From Neobacillus paridis (GTDB taxonomy: Bacteria; Bacillota; Bacilli; Bacillales; Cytobacillaceae): a stretch of 60,980 nucleotides of DNA. The DNA lies in contig NZ_JAESWB010000355.1 of NCBI RefSeq assembly GCF_016765675.1, positions 1-60,980 of the forward strand, in the 5' to 3' direction. The translations under genes and the position numbers were made by a program. The notes beneath the pieces were generated by a model. It ran no database searches, was not told the origin of the DNA, and was given only the letters and a program-made list of their open reading frames with translations. Positions within the stretch are counted from its first letter, which is position 1. Each line of letters starts with the position of its first letter. Shown here one piece after another: positions 34,957-43,632 of this stretch.

Positions 34957-35750
34957 TGGAGAAAATGATTTTTGGCCGTTATGTTCCTGCAGACTCGATG
35001 ATTCATAAAATGGACCCGCGTTCGAAATTAACGATTATTTTTCTGTTTGTTTGTATTATCTTTATCGCAAATAATTGGCTGACTTATACCATTATTGGCG
35101 TTTATACATTTTTGATGATCGGGTTGTCGCGGATACCCATCCGCTTCTTATATGGCGGCTTAAAGCCGGTTCTATGGCTGGTAGCATTTACCTTTCTGTT
35201 ACAGCTGTTTTTTACGCGGGAAGGAACCGTTGTGGTGGATTGGGGGTTCGTGAAAATCTATGCTGAAGGAATTAAGATGGGTTTCTATATCTCCTTTCGG
35301 TTTTTCTTTCTGATCTTAATGACTTCCTTATTGACATTGACAACGACCCCAATTGAAATTACCGATGGACTTGAAAGCCTGTTAAACCCATTAAAGAAAC
35401 TCCGCTTTCCGGTTCATGAAATGGCGCTGATGATGTCTATTTCATTAAGGTTTATTCCAACGCTGATGCAGGAAACAGACAAAATCATGAAAGCACAGAT
35501 TGCCAGAGGCGTCGAATTTGCCAGCGGGCCGCTAATGGAACGGATTAAGGCGATTATCCCACTATTGATCCCGTTGTTTGTCAGCTCGTTTAAGCGAGCC
35601 GAGGAGCTAGCGATTGCCATGGAAGCGAGGGGCTATCGCGGCGGTGAAGGTCGAACCAAATATCGCCAGTTGAGCTGGAAAACAGTTGATACCTTGCAGC
35701 TGGCTTTCCTAGCAGTGGTGACAATTATGCTAATCTATTTTCGTTCCTAA
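34953..35750 (+). CDS. ecfT: ECF transporter transmembrane protein EcfT
   Basis: Membrane scaffold linking ATPases to S components (265 residues). Several hydrophobic spans, then LTLTTTPIEITDGLESLLNP and the two coupling-helix motifs containing ARG: QIARGVEF and MEARGYRGG. ATG 34953 overlaps the ecfA2 stop; a second ATG follows at 34956. Confidence 0.95.
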   Translation: MMEKMIFGRYVPADSMIHKMDPRSKLTIIFLFVCIIFIANNWLTYTIIGVYTFLMIGLSRIPIRFLYGGLKPVLWLVAFTFLLQLFFTREGTVVVDWGFVKIYAEGIKMGFYISFRFFFLILMTSLLTLTTTPIEITDGLESLLNPLKKLRFPVHEMALMMSISLRFIPTLMQETDKIMKAQIARGVEFASGPLMERIKAIIPLLIPLFVSSFKRAEELAIAMEARGYRGGEGRTKYRQLSWKTVDTLQLAFLAVVTIMLIYFRS

Positions 35751-35762
35751 TGGAGTTTAACT

Positions 35763-36515
35763 ATGCAACGGTATAAAGCAATTATTGCCTACGATGGCAC
35801 AGATTTTTTCGGGTATCAAGTCCAACCCAACAAGCGCACCGTGCAAGCGGAATTGGAAGCGGTGTTGGCGAAGATGCATAAAGGGCGTGAAGTGAAAGTA
35901 TCGGCTTCAGGCCGTACGGATGCCGGCGTTCATGCCAAGGGACAGGTAATTCACTTTGACTCACCGCTATTGATCCCTGATGATAAGTGGGTCGTTGCCT
36001 TAAATTCACTGCTTCCTGACGATCTTTCCATTCTTCATGTTGAAAAGGTCAGCCCTTCCTTCCATGCCCGCTATGATGCGGTTGGGAAGGAGTATCGCTA
36101 TCGGCTGCTGTTGTCAAAAAAGCGGGACCCGTTTGAACGAAAATTTTCGTATCGTTATCCTTACGCCTTGGATTTGGCGGCCATGCGGCAGGCAAGTCAG
36201 TATGTAGTTGGCCAGCCGCTAGACTTTACCAGTTTTTGCTCAGCCAAGACAGAGGTGGTCGATAAGGTACGGACAATTGAAACGATTGATTTTTTGCTCG
36301 ATGACGATTTACTCACACTTCGTTTTGTGGGCAATGGCTTCTTGTACAATATGGTACGGATATTAGTCGGAACATTGCTGGAAGTAGGATCTGGTGAACG
36401 GTCTCCCGAAGATATGACGGCTATTTTAGCCAAAAAAGATCGGCGCTTTGCCGGTAAAACAGCCCCACCGCAGGGATTGTTTTTGTGGAAGGTGTTTTAC
36501 GAAAAGTATGGTTAA
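35763..36515 (+). CDS. truA: tRNA pseudouridine(38-40) synthase TruA
   Basis: Modifies uridines 38-40 of the tRNA anticodon arm (250 residues). The catalytic-Asp motif is ASGRTDAGVHAKGQVIHF. Other family marks: YRYRLLLSKKRDPFERKFSY, DFTSFCSA and FVGNGFLYNMVRILVGTLLEVG. It follows ecfT by 12 nt and precedes the rplM leader, as in B. subtilis. Confidence 0.96.
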   Translation: MQRYKAIIAYDGTDFFGYQVQPNKRTVQAELEAVLAKMHKGREVKVSASGRTDAGVHAKGQVIHFDSPLLIPDDKWVVALNSLLPDDLSILHVEKVSPSFHARYDAVGKEYRYRLLLSKKRDPFERKFSYRYPYALDLAAMRQASQYVVGQPLDFTSFCSAKTEVVDKVRTIETIDFLLDDDLLTLRFVGNGFLYNMVRILVGTLLEVGSGERSPEDMTAILAKKDRRFAGKTAPPQGLFLWKVFYEKYG

Positions 36516-36557
36516 AATAAATGAATGAAAACAACCCTACCAGGTGTAACATTTTTC

Positions 36558-36586
36558 TTGACAATTAGTCCCTGAATATTTATTAT
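36558..36586 (+). promoter_or_regulatory. Sigma-A promoter for rplM-rpsI
   Basis: Perfect TTGACA (36558-36563), 17-nt spacer, TATTAT (36581-36586); a TATAAT overlaps at 36586-36591 with a longer spacer. Confidence 0.65.
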
Positions 36587-36639
36587 ATAATATGTGTGTG
36601 TTTTTAATCCCACGATAAAGCCCCGGAAAGTTTTAGTCG

Positions 36640-36772
36640 TGATTTGAAAATATATGATCGAAAAATTAAGCTGTACAGCGGCAATGATCGTTAATTCCAA
36701 GAAACAGAATTTGACGCTCGCTGCTGGTGATAGTGCCAAAAAATAATTTTTGAGGATTTTAATTAGGAGGGA
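36640..36772 (+). ncRNA. L13 leader (rplM 5' UTR)
   Basis: The 5' UTR of rplM lies at the position where Bacillus carries the L13 leader motif. The last part (GCTGCTGGTGATAGTGCC, then an AAAAAATAATTTTT palindrome) matches what I recall of that leader. It is presumed to mediate autoregulation by L13. Exact ends are not determinable here. Confidence 0.55.
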
Positions 36773-36777
36773 AATTC

Positions 36778-37215
36778 ATGCGTACAACGTTTATGGCAAA
36801 TGCCAACAATATCGAGCGCAAATGGTACGTTGTTGATGCAGAAGGCAAAACCCTTGGTCGTCTTGCTTCCGAAGTAGCATCAATCTTACGTGGAAAACAT
36901 AAACCAACTTATACACCACATGTTGACACTGGTGATCATGTAATTATTCTAAATGCATCTAAAATTCAACTTACTGGTAATAAATTGAATGATAAAATTT
37001 ACTACCGTCACAGCTTACATCCAGGCGGTTTAAAACAAAGAACGGCTCTTGAGATGCGTACGAACTATGCTGAGAAAATGCTTGAGCTTGCAGTAAAAGG
37101 CATGCTTCCAAAAAACTCTCTAGGTCGCGCAATGTTCAAAAAATTACATGTGTATGCTGGCGCAGAGCATCCACACCAAGCACAAAAACCAGAAGTTTAC
37201 GAGCTTCGCGGTTAA
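36778..37215 (+). CDS. rplM: 50S ribosomal protein L13
   Basis: Early-assembly protein (145 residues, as in B. subtilis). [40 protein letters not shown] and [19 protein letters not shown]. Ribosome site AGGAGGG. Confidence 0.97.
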   Translation: MRTTFMANANNIERKWYVVDAEGKTLGRLASEVASILRGKHKPTYTPHVDTGDHVIILNASKIQLTGNKLNDKIYYRHSLHPGGLKQRTALEMRTNYAEKMLELAVKGMLPKNSLGRAMFKKLHVYAGAEHPHQAQKPEVYELRG

Positions 37216-37234
37216 TTAAAAGGAGGGAAATCAC

Positions 37235-37627
37235 TTGGCACAAGTTCAATATATTGGTACCGGTCGCCGTAAGAGCTCAGTTGCTCGCGTACGTTTAGTC
37301 CCAGGTACAGGTAAAATTGTTGTTAATGGTCGTGACATTGAAGAATATATCCCATTTGAAGCTTTACGTGTTGTTGTAAGACAACCATTAGTAGCTACTG
37401 AAACTCTTGGCAGCTATGATGTTCTAGTCAACGTAAAAGGAGGCGGCTACACTGGTCAAGCTGGCGCAATCCGTCATGGTATTGCCCGTGCATTACTGCA
37501 AGTTGACCCAGAATTCCGTCCAACCTTAAAACGTGCAGGCTTGTTAACTCGTGACGCCCGTATGAAAGAGCGTAAGAAATACGGTCTTAAAGGCGCTCGT
37601 CGTGCACCTCAGTTCTCAAAACGTTAA
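37235..37627 (+). CDS. rpsI: 30S ribosomal protein S9
   Basis: P-site tRNA-contacting protein (130 residues). [20 protein letters not shown] and the basic C-terminal tail ending [11 protein letters not shown] start after AGGAGGG. Last gene of the conserved ribosomal block; the accessory glycan island begins downstream. Confidence 0.97.
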   Translation: MAQVQYIGTGRRKSSVARVRLVPGTGKIVVNGRDIEEYIPFEALRVVVRQPLVATETLGSYDVLVNVKGGGYTGQAGAIRHGIARALLQVDPEFRPTLKRAGLLTRDARMKERKKYGLKGARRAPQFSKR

Positions 37628-37658
37628 TCTTCATGAAAACAATGATATATCAACGTTT

Positions 37659-37697
37659 ACAGGCTATTTCATTTCTGGTGAAATAGCCTGTTTTTGT
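37659..37697 (+). terminator. Intrinsic terminator after rpsI
   Basis: Perfect 12-bp stem ACAGGCTATTTC (37659-37670) / GAAATAGCCTGT (37680-37691) followed by a T-rich tail. Confidence 0.85.
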
Positions 37698-37731
37698 TTT
37701 ACCGATCCTTTTATACCAGTTCGTTATATGG

Positions 37732-38736
37732 TTATGCCGGGAATGCCGCGGTCGGATAAACAGGAGAATAAACCTTTTTGATAAAAGAATAGAGATAGGT
37801 GTATTCATTGGGATGATTTTGATAAATCTCGCGCATGGTCTGATTCGGAAATTGAAACACGAGAAGGCTCTTAGTCATGTACTCGTTGTAAACACCGTAA
37901 TTTAAATAATCAAGCAAATGATTTTCTTTATACATCAACCCTTTTCCGAAGGTGATTTGCATGCCAATACGAAAATATTGGGCAAACACCGTAGAATTGG
38001 CAATCCAGGGAAAGTCTGGCCCGGTGGTTCCATAAAAATTTGGATGCGTACAGGTAGCGTCAAAGCCAAACTTTTTCCATTCCACGCATCCGACAGAACC
38101 ATATTGTTGCAGCCATAAAGACAGTAACCCTTTTTGTCGAATATAGGTGGTCATCTTTTGCACAAGATTTTCATCTTGGCTGTCAATGGATGCCCGCGGC
38201 CAGACAAATCCTCGAAGGGTTAATTTTTCTTGGAGATGCTTGGCCTTTTCCCATTTGCTTAAAAACCTGTTGATCCACCATGTCATCGCTAAGACTCTAT
38301 GTTCTTCAATTTTAAAATTAATGGCTGCCCCTTCCACTTTACCAAAGTTTGTTTGGGTAATATTGGGATATGGGACGGTCACCCATATATCCAGCTTTTT
38401 TCCGTCTGTTGTGTTTTTTGCTGCAGCATCCAAATTATAATTTCGTAAGAAAAGTCGCTTTAATGCTAGCTTCCAATCTTCCTTTTCTACTGGTTTGCCA
38501 AAATCAGTATACATCGGGTACATAAAATGATCTTTTCTACCGCAGATTGGATTGAAGATCAATCCGCCAAACATTGAATCGATGGCAACATCATTTACTA
38601 AATAGAATTGATATGGTTTTAAATCCTCCGCTGTCCAATTACAAATCCCGCTTTCAGATTCATCTCCATAAGGAAGCACACAAAGATGATTTTGGATACC
38701 AAGTTCTTCGGCTGTCATATATTGATTTGTTGACAA
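37732..38736 (-). CDS. DUF4855-like protein (putative glycoside-hydrolase-like barrel)
   Basis: A 334-residue protein with no signal peptide or membrane span. Parts resemble what I recall of DUF4855 proteins: DIWVTVPYPNITQTNFG, then LAMTWWINRFLSKW, LRGFVWPRASID and WKKFGFDATCTHPNFYG, the layout of a TIM-barrel glycosidase-like fold. Biochemical function is unknown. TTG 38736 is preferred (AAAGGGTGAG 8 nt upstream); ATG 38718 is an alternative, and the frame is open further upstream without a ribosome site. Divergent from the first glycosyltransferase, and possibly SigK-driven, so a spore-surface glycan role is inferred. Confidence 0.6.
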   Translation of the reverse strand: MSTNQYMTAEELGIQNHLCVLPYGDESESGICNWTAEDLKPYQFYLVNDVAIDSMFGGLIFNPICGRKDHFMYPMYTDFGKPVEKEDWKLALKRLFLRNYNLDAAAKNTTDGKKLDIWVTVPYPNITQTNFGKVEGAAINFKIEEHRVLAMTWWINRFLSKWEKAKHLQEKLTLRGFVWPRASIDSQDENLVQKMTTYIRQKGLLSLWLQQYGSVGCVEWKKFGFDATCTHPNFYGTTGPDFPWIANSTVFAQYFRIGMQITFGKGLMYKENHLLDYLNYGVYNEYMTKSLLVFQFPNQTMREIYQNHPNEYTYLYSFIKKVYSPVYPTAAFPA

Positions 38737-38768
38737 ATGAATTCTCACCCTTTCCTTTTGTCCTATTA

Positions 38769-38796
38769 CAGCGTATGAGCCCTTGGAATAAATGGT
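38769..38796 (-). promoter_or_regulatory. Possible SigK-type promoter for the DUF4855-like gene
   Basis: On the minus strand: AC (-35), 17 nt, CATACGCTG, against the SigK consensus AC-N17-CATAnnnTA (last base differs). It lies about 30 nt before the TTG start. Low-information motif. Confidence 0.3.
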
Positions 38797-38878
38797 GAGT
38801 CCGCACGTCCCTATTTTTTGTAATATAACTAACCAACTTATCCAATGTGAATATACTATAGCGGAAGGAGAGATGTAT

Positions 38879-39862
38879 ATGAACATTGTGCATGCCCCAA
38901 CTGAAATTGCTGGGCAGATGGGGATTATTTGTAAAGAGCTGCGGAAAAAGGGACATCATGTTGCCGGATATAACTGTTTTCACACGTATTTGAATTATAA
39001 GGGAGACATTATCAATACGGATGCCTTTGAGATATTGAAGGAAATGGAGTTTCTCGTTAAGAATACGGATATTTTCCACTTTCATAATGCTAACACGTTA
39101 ATGCAAGATTTCGCGGATCTTCCGCTCTTAAAAGCAAACGGGAAGAAAATGATCATGCATCACTGGGGCAGTGACGTCCGCAGTGAAGCAATGGTCAAAA
39201 AGCTGAATCCCTATCCGCTTCCGCCCACCTATTATACGGATGAAGAAATTCACAAACAGCTTACGTTTCTTTCTCAGTATATTGATACAGCCATCGTCCA
39301 AGATTATGAAACGTACCCTTACGTAAAGGATTATTACAAAAATGTCTTTATACTGCCACTTGCCTGTAATGTCGAAGAATTTGAGCCTGCGTATCCATCT
39401 GTTACAAATCATCATCCTGTCATTATTCATGCCCCAACCAATCGCGCCTTTAAAGGCTCTGACTATGTAGAAGCAGCTATGGAGCAAATTCAAGGCAAGG
39501 CACCGTTTACATTTAAAATTCTCGAAAAGATGAGTCATGAAAAAGCCATCGCTGAGTATAAGAATGCAGATATTATTATTGATCAGCTGCTCTGTGGAAC
39601 ATATGGCATGTTCAGTGTTGAGGCAATGGCGATGGGGAAACCGGTCGTCGCATTCATTAGAGATGATGTCCGCAGTAAGTTTCCTGACGAACTGCCCATT
39701 GTCCAGGCAACTCCGGAAACTCTTGCTGATGTACTACTTGAATTAATTCAAGACCCACAGCGGCGCTATCAACTTGGAGTAGCCGGTAGAAAATATGTGG
39801 AAACCTATCATTCGGGTGAAAAAATAGCAAGCGAGCTTTTATCCATTTACCAGCAGCTTTGA
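38879..39862 (+). CDS. GT4-type glycosyltransferase (first paralogue)
   Basis: Cytoplasmic GT-B fold glycosyltransferase (327 residues). N-terminal half: [33 protein letters not shown] and MHHWGSDVR. The C-terminal nucleotide-sugar domain has [15 protein letters not shown] and [19 protein letters not shown], with the conserved Glu of GT4 enzymes. ATG 38879 is chosen for 8-nt spacing to GGAAGGAG; ATG 38873 is too close. It is a clear paralogue of the gene at 45659. Donor and acceptor unknown; a surface or spore polysaccharide is likely. Confidence 0.8.
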   Translation: MNIVHAPTEIAGQMGIICKELRKKGHHVAGYNCFHTYLNYKGDIINTDAFEILKEMEFLVKNTDIFHFHNANTLMQDFADLPLLKANGKKMIMHHWGSDVRSEAMVKKLNPYPLPPTYYTDEEIHKQLTFLSQYIDTAIVQDYETYPYVKDYYKNVFILPLACNVEEFEPAYPSVTNHHPVIIHAPTNRAFKGSDYVEAAMEQIQGKAPFTFKILEKMSHEKAIAEYKNADIIIDQLLCGTYGMFSVEAMAMGKPVVAFIRDDVRSKFPDELPIVQATPETLADVLLELIQDPQRRYQLGVAGRKYVETYHSGEKIASELLSIYQQL

Positions 39863-39869
39863 TAGTGAA

Positions 39870-39905
39870 AGTGAAGCGTTATCTCTTATGGGAAACAGCT
39901 TCACT
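39870..39905 (+). repeat. Hairpin between glycosyltransferase and acyltransferase
   Basis: Perfect AGTGAAGC (39870-39877) / GCTTCACT (39898-39905) arms with a 20-nt loop and no T run. May pause or attenuate transcription into the next gene. Confidence 0.4.
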
Positions 39906-39932
39906 TATTCCATTATAGGAGGGGGTCGGTGT

Positions 39933-40625
39933 ATGATCCATGCATCAGCACAAATAGGTCATAATGTCACATTTGGGGAGAACGTAGTAATTGAAGAGAA
40001 TGTCGTAATCGGAAACAATGTCACGATTGGGCATAACGTGATTATTAAAAAGGATACGAGGATTGGGGATTTTGTTCAAATTGGAGAACTGACGGTTCTT
40101 GGCAAGCCAACATCTTCTAACAAAAAAATGGCACGAAAGCCGGGAAAAACCCTTGATCCATTAGTGATTGCAGATCATGTTACGATTGGCTGTAATAGTG
40201 TGATCTATCGTCATGTCAAGTTAGAATCTGGTGTTTTTGTCGGTGACTTAACAAGTATCCGAGAAAAGGTAACAGTCGGCGAAGACAGCATTGTGGGCCG
40301 TAATGCCATCGTGGAAACAAACACACGGATTGGAAAGCGTGTGACTATTCAAACGGGCTGCTATATTACCGCAGATATGATCATTGAAGATGAAGTATTT
40401 ATTGGACCATGTGTTTCTTCATCAAATGATAAGTATATGGGGATGGGGAATTTCAAACATCAAGGCCCCGTTATTAAAAGAGGAGCAAAGATTGGGAACA
40501 ATGCGACCCTTTTACCGGCAGTTACGATTGGGGAAAATGCCATTGTTGGAGCGGGCAGTGTGATTACGAAGGATGTTCCGGCCAACAAGACCGTTGTTGG
40601 AAATCCAGGAAGAATAAAAGAATAG
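39933..40625 (+). CDS. Hexapeptide-repeat acyltransferase (WbpD-like)
   Basis: Left-handed beta-helix protein (230 residues) built from [LIV]GxxxX repeats: [20 protein letters not shown] through [18 protein letters not shown]. The C-terminal block [20 protein letters not shown], then [21 protein letters not shown] and [10 protein letters not shown], resembles sugar-nucleotide N-acetyltransferases such as WbpD/WlbB. It probably acetylates the 3-amino group of a UDP-amino-uronic acid made by its neighbours (inference). ATG 39933 has AGGAGGGGG 7 nt upstream; the frame starting at 39888 covers that site. Confidence 0.75.
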   Translation: MIHASAQIGHNVTFGENVVIEENVVIGNNVTIGHNVIIKKDTRIGDFVQIGELTVLGKPTSSNKKMARKPGKTLDPLVIADHVTIGCNSVIYRHVKLESGVFVGDLTSIREKVTVGEDSIVGRNAIVETNTRIGKRVTIQTGCYITADMIIEDEVFIGPCVSSSNDKYMGMGNFKHQGPVIKRGAKIGNNATLLPAVTIGENAIVGAGSVITKDVPANKTVVGNPGRIKE

Positions 40626-40664
40626 CCCCTCTATAGGGACAATATGAATTGTTAAACCACAAGG

Positions 40665-40688
40665 ACCGGGTCGTATTGCCCGGTTTTT
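40665..40688 (+). terminator. Terminator after the acyltransferase gene
   Basis: ACCGGG (40665-40670) / CCCGGT (40679-40684) stem followed by TTTTTC. Confidence 0.7.
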
Positions 40689-40797
40689 CAGATGAAAAAT
40701 GAAAAAACTCCAGCACTTTTTTCGAAAAACCATCCAGCGTTAGCGTTATTCCGAGGTTTTTTAAGTCTGTTACAGAGGATAGTCAACGATGTGGACA

Positions 40798-40833
40798 ATA
40801 AAAATCAGTGGGAAAGGATAATCCCCCACTGAT
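40798..40833 (-). terminator. Terminator of the sugar-nucleotide dehydrogenase gene
   Basis: On the minus strand ATCAGTGGG pairs with CCCACTGAT (40804-40812 with 40825-40833), followed by TTTTTATT. It ends the minus-strand gene. Confidence 0.7.
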
Positions 40834-40845
40834 CAAAGTAATCCT

Positions 40846-42156
40846 CTATAAATTGTCTCCTTCTCCAAGACGAACGACATGGGCTGTGCCTTGATGTCCT
40901 TTTGTCACATTCCTCGTATCAAAAACAAGCTGGGCGTGGTGTAAGATTTTGTCCAGTGGAATGGATGAGTGATCTGTTAAAATAATCACACAATCCATTT
41001 CGCTTAATAAGTTCTCTGTTAAAGCAACACTGGTCATCGAATGCTCCAGAATTGTTAATTGTGGAATATATGGGTCATGGTAGCTGACAGTGGCCCCTTT
41101 TTGGATAAATTGTTTCATGATCTCTAATGTCGGAGAGTCCCGTATATCAGCGACATCCTTTTTATAAGTGATACCGTAAATCAAGATTTTTGCAGAAGAA
41201 AGTGTCTGTGTTGGTTTTAGCAGCTCCTCAGTCCGAGTCACGATGTAGTCAATCATCTTTGTATTGATTTGGTCCGAGATGGTGATAAAGGCACTACTTG
41301 TCTCATATTGTTGCAGTTTCCATTGAAGATAGATCGGATCAACCGGGATGCAATGACCACCAATTCCCGGCCCCGGGTAAAATGGGGTAAATCCATATGG
41401 TTTAGTGGCAGCGGCACTAATCACTTCCCAGATATCAACTTTTAATTGATCACACAGCATCGCCATCTCATTTATAAATGAAATATTGACAAAACGGAAC
41501 GTATTTTCAAGTAGCTTGGTCAGTTCTGCAGCTTCTGTTGAAGAAACAGGTACCACTTCACGGTAAATTTTCTGGTAAAGAGCTAATGCCTTGTCTCGAC
41601 ACTGCTCCGTCACTCCCCCAATGACCTTCGGGATCTCATCGACCCGAAAATTTTTATTGCCTGGGTCAATTCGTTCAGGTGAATTCGCCAAGAAGAAATC
41701 AGTGCCCACCTTTAACCCGCCTTTTTTCAGAATAGGCAAAAGTACTTCTTTTGAAGTACCCGGGAAAGTAGAGCTTTCTAAAATAACAAGCTGGCCTTTT
41801 TGAAGTCTTGCGGAAATTTCCATTCCGGCACTCATAATAAAGCTTACATCCGGTGTCTTATGCTGAGTTAAGGGGGTAGGTACACAAATAATAATGGCAT
41901 CGACAGCTTTTATCGCATCAAAATTGGTGGTGGCATGGAAGTGCCCGCTATCTGTGACCTTTTTTAATGTCGTGTCATCAATGTCTCCGATATAGCTTCT
42001 TCCCTGTTGTAGCTTCATTACCCGATTAGTATCTAGATCAATTCCTGTTACATAAAAGCCTTTTTCCCCGAGCATGACAGATAAAGGAAGACCTACGTAT
42101 CCTAATCCAATAACTGCAATGGTCTCTGTTTTCCTCTGTGAATCTTGGATGTCCAT
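40846..42156 (-). CDS. UDP-N-acetylglucosamine 6-dehydrogenase-like (WbpA type)
   Basis: UDP-sugar dehydrogenase (436 residues) that oxidises C6 of a UDP-hexose to a uronic acid with two NAD. Rossmann motif IAVIGLGYVGLPLS (13-26), middle motif ANSPERIDPGN, substrate-domain STEAAELTKLLENTFRFVNI and catalytic Cys269 in GPGIGGHCIPVDPIYL. The AATKPYGFTPFYPGPGIGG layout is typical of the WbpA/UDP-GlcNAc branch rather than UDP-glucose dehydrogenase. ATG after GAGGAGAG. Opposite strand to the other glycan genes, with an operator-like repeat in the shared upstream gap. Substrate is inferred. Confidence 0.8.
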   Translation of the reverse strand: MDIQDSQRKTETIAVIGLGYVGLPLSVMLGEKGFYVTGIDLDTNRVMKLQQGRSYIGDIDDTTLKKVTDSGHFHATTNFDAIKAVDAIIICVPTPLTQHKTPDVSFIMSAGMEISARLQKGQLVILESSTFPGTSKEVLLPILKKGGLKVGTDFFLANSPERIDPGNKNFRVDEIPKVIGGVTEQCRDKALALYQKIYREVVPVSSTEAAELTKLLENTFRFVNISFINEMAMLCDQLKVDIWEVISAAATKPYGFTPFYPGPGIGGHCIPVDPIYLQWKLQQYETSSAFITISDQINTKMIDYIVTRTEELLKPTQTLSSAKILIYGITYKKDVADIRDSPTLEIMKQFIQKGATVSYHDPYIPQLTILEHSMTSVALTENLLSEMDCVIILTDHSSIPLDKILHHAQLVFDTRNVTKGHQGTAHVVRLGEGDNL

Positions 42157-42528
42157 TTATTTACTCTCCTCATTTCTAAAAAATATATTACATCATATGT
42201 CTGCCAATTAGGGTGGAAATGGACAAACATCTAAATCGTGAAATTCGATCACAATTTAGGACATAATCATACAATTTGCGGAAAAACGGTTAATGGAGCC
42301 ATAGAGGGTGATAAAAAAGGGAAAATCAATGATGAATAGTTACCTGCCGTTTCCCCGTGTATCTGTAAGTCATAGATTAGGATGACATATAAACAACATG
42401 ACTAGATCAAATGATGTTTATCTGGCTTTCTTCATGATGCGCAGCCTGAAAAATAGAACATGCATGGAAAAGGCGGATGCTTGAAAGACCAGTGTACGCA
42501 TATTTGATATAGAGAGAAGGGGAAGAGA
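42157..42528. other. Divergent intergenic region of the glycan island
   Basis: A 372-nt gap between the minus-strand dehydrogenase and the plus-strand aminotransferase. It contains no credible gene. The only clear structure is the inverted repeat at 42231-42259. No convincing sigma-A promoter was found on either strand, which would fit control by a sporulation or alternative sigma factor, but this is not shown. Confidence 0.4.
42231..42259. repeat. Operator-like inverted repeat
   Basis: CTAAATCGTG (42231-42240) and CACAATTTAG (42250-42259), nine of ten bases complementary, around AAATTCGAT. About 75 bp before the dehydrogenase start. Confidence 0.5.
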
Positions 42529-43632
42529 ATGATTAACCTTGTCGATTTAAGACGTCAGTTCAAAAGTGTTGAACAAGAAGTGCTGCAGGCTATAGCAGAG
42601 GTGATTGAAGGCGGCCAGTATATTTTAGGGCCAAAAGTGAAAGAGCTTGAGGCAAAAATTGCAGGGCGGTTAGGTGTTACAGAAGCGGTTGCTGTTGCCA
42701 ATGGAACGGATGCACTTGTGCTTACCCTTGAGGCATACGGAATTGGGCCTGGAGATGAAGTGATTACCACACCATTTACCTTCTTTGCAAGCGCGGAAGC
42801 CATCTCGAGAGTCGGAGCTGTTCCGGTGTTTGCAGATGTAGACCCGGTATCCTATAATATTAGCCCTAGTGAAATAGAGGGGAAAATAACAGAAAAGACA
42901 AAGGCCATTATTCCTGTACATCTATTCGGGCTGCCCGCTGATATGGATGAAATTAATGAGATTGCACAAAGACATGGACTCATCGTTATCGAAGATGCCT
43001 GTCAAGCGTTTGGAGCTATGTATAAGAATCAAGCGGTTGGCAGTCTGGGAGATGCTGCATGTTTCTCCTTTTTCCCAACAAAAAATCTTGGAACCATGGG
43101 GGATGGGGGAATCATTACAACATCGGATCGTGAACTGGCAGATAAAATTAGAAAACTTCGCACCCATGGAACAACCAAGAAATATTTCCATGATCGCATC
43201 GGTTATAATAGCCGGCTTGATGAAATGCATGCCGCCATCCTGCTCATCAATCTTGCGAAAATTGACGAATGGAATCAAAGAAGAAGAGAGCTTGCGGAGC
43301 GTTATCGTACGTCTCTCGCGGGAGTCTCCGATTTAACATTACCCGTAGAGTCCGATCACTGTACTCATATTTATCACTTGTTTTGTATAGGTTCACAGCG
43401 CCGTGAAGAACGGATGAAGAAGTTGCTGCAAGCGCAGATCCAAACAGCCGTGTATTACCCCCGTTGCCTTCATTTACAGCAGGTATATGCTCCATTAGGA
43501 TACAAAACAGGGGATTTCTCGGTTGCCGAAGCGTTGTCTGAAAGGCTTTTTGCGGTTCCTATGCATCCATTTTTAACAGAGCAGGAACAAGATCAAATTA
43601 TTTCGATATTAAAACAAAAGGATGAAAACTAA
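42529..43632 (+). CDS. DegT/DnrJ/EryC1/StrS-family aminotransferase (WbpE-like)
   Basis: PLP-dependent sugar aminotransferase (367 residues). It has INLVDLRRQFKSVEQEV, GGQYILGPKVKELE, VAVANGTDALVLTLEAYGIG, the HLFGLPADMD strand, the PLP Asp in VIEDACQAFGA and the internal-aldimine Lys185 in FFPTKNLGTMGDGG. It would convert a 3-keto-UDP-sugar to a 3-amino sugar using an amino-acid donor. ATG after AAGGGGAAGAG. It overlaps the Gfo/Idh gene, the enzyme expected to supply the keto substrate. Confidence 0.85.
   Translation: MINLVDLRRQFKSVEQEVLQAIAEVIEGGQYILGPKVKELEAKIAGRLGVTEAVAVANGTDALVLTLEAYGIGPGDEVITTPFTFFASAEAISRVGAVPVFADVDPVSYNISPSEIEGKITEKTKAIIPVHLFGLPADMDEINEIAQRHGLIVIEDACQAFGAMYKNQAVGSLGDAACFSFFPTKNLGTMGDGGIITTSDRELADKIRKLRTHGTTKKYFHDRIGYNSRLDEMHAAILLINLAKIDEWNQRRRELAERYRTSLAGVSDLTLPVESDHCTHIYHLFCIGSQRREERMKKLLQAQIQTAVYYPRCLHLQQVYAPLGYKTGDFSVAEALSERLFAVPMHPFLTEQEQDQIISILKQKDEN

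Noticed and set aside
36512..36739. Minus-strand 75-codon ORF
   Set aside because: Lies antisense to the rplM promoter and leader; no protein features.
38660..39085. Minus-strand ORF over the glycosyltransferase start
   Set aside because: Shadow of two better supported genes on either side.
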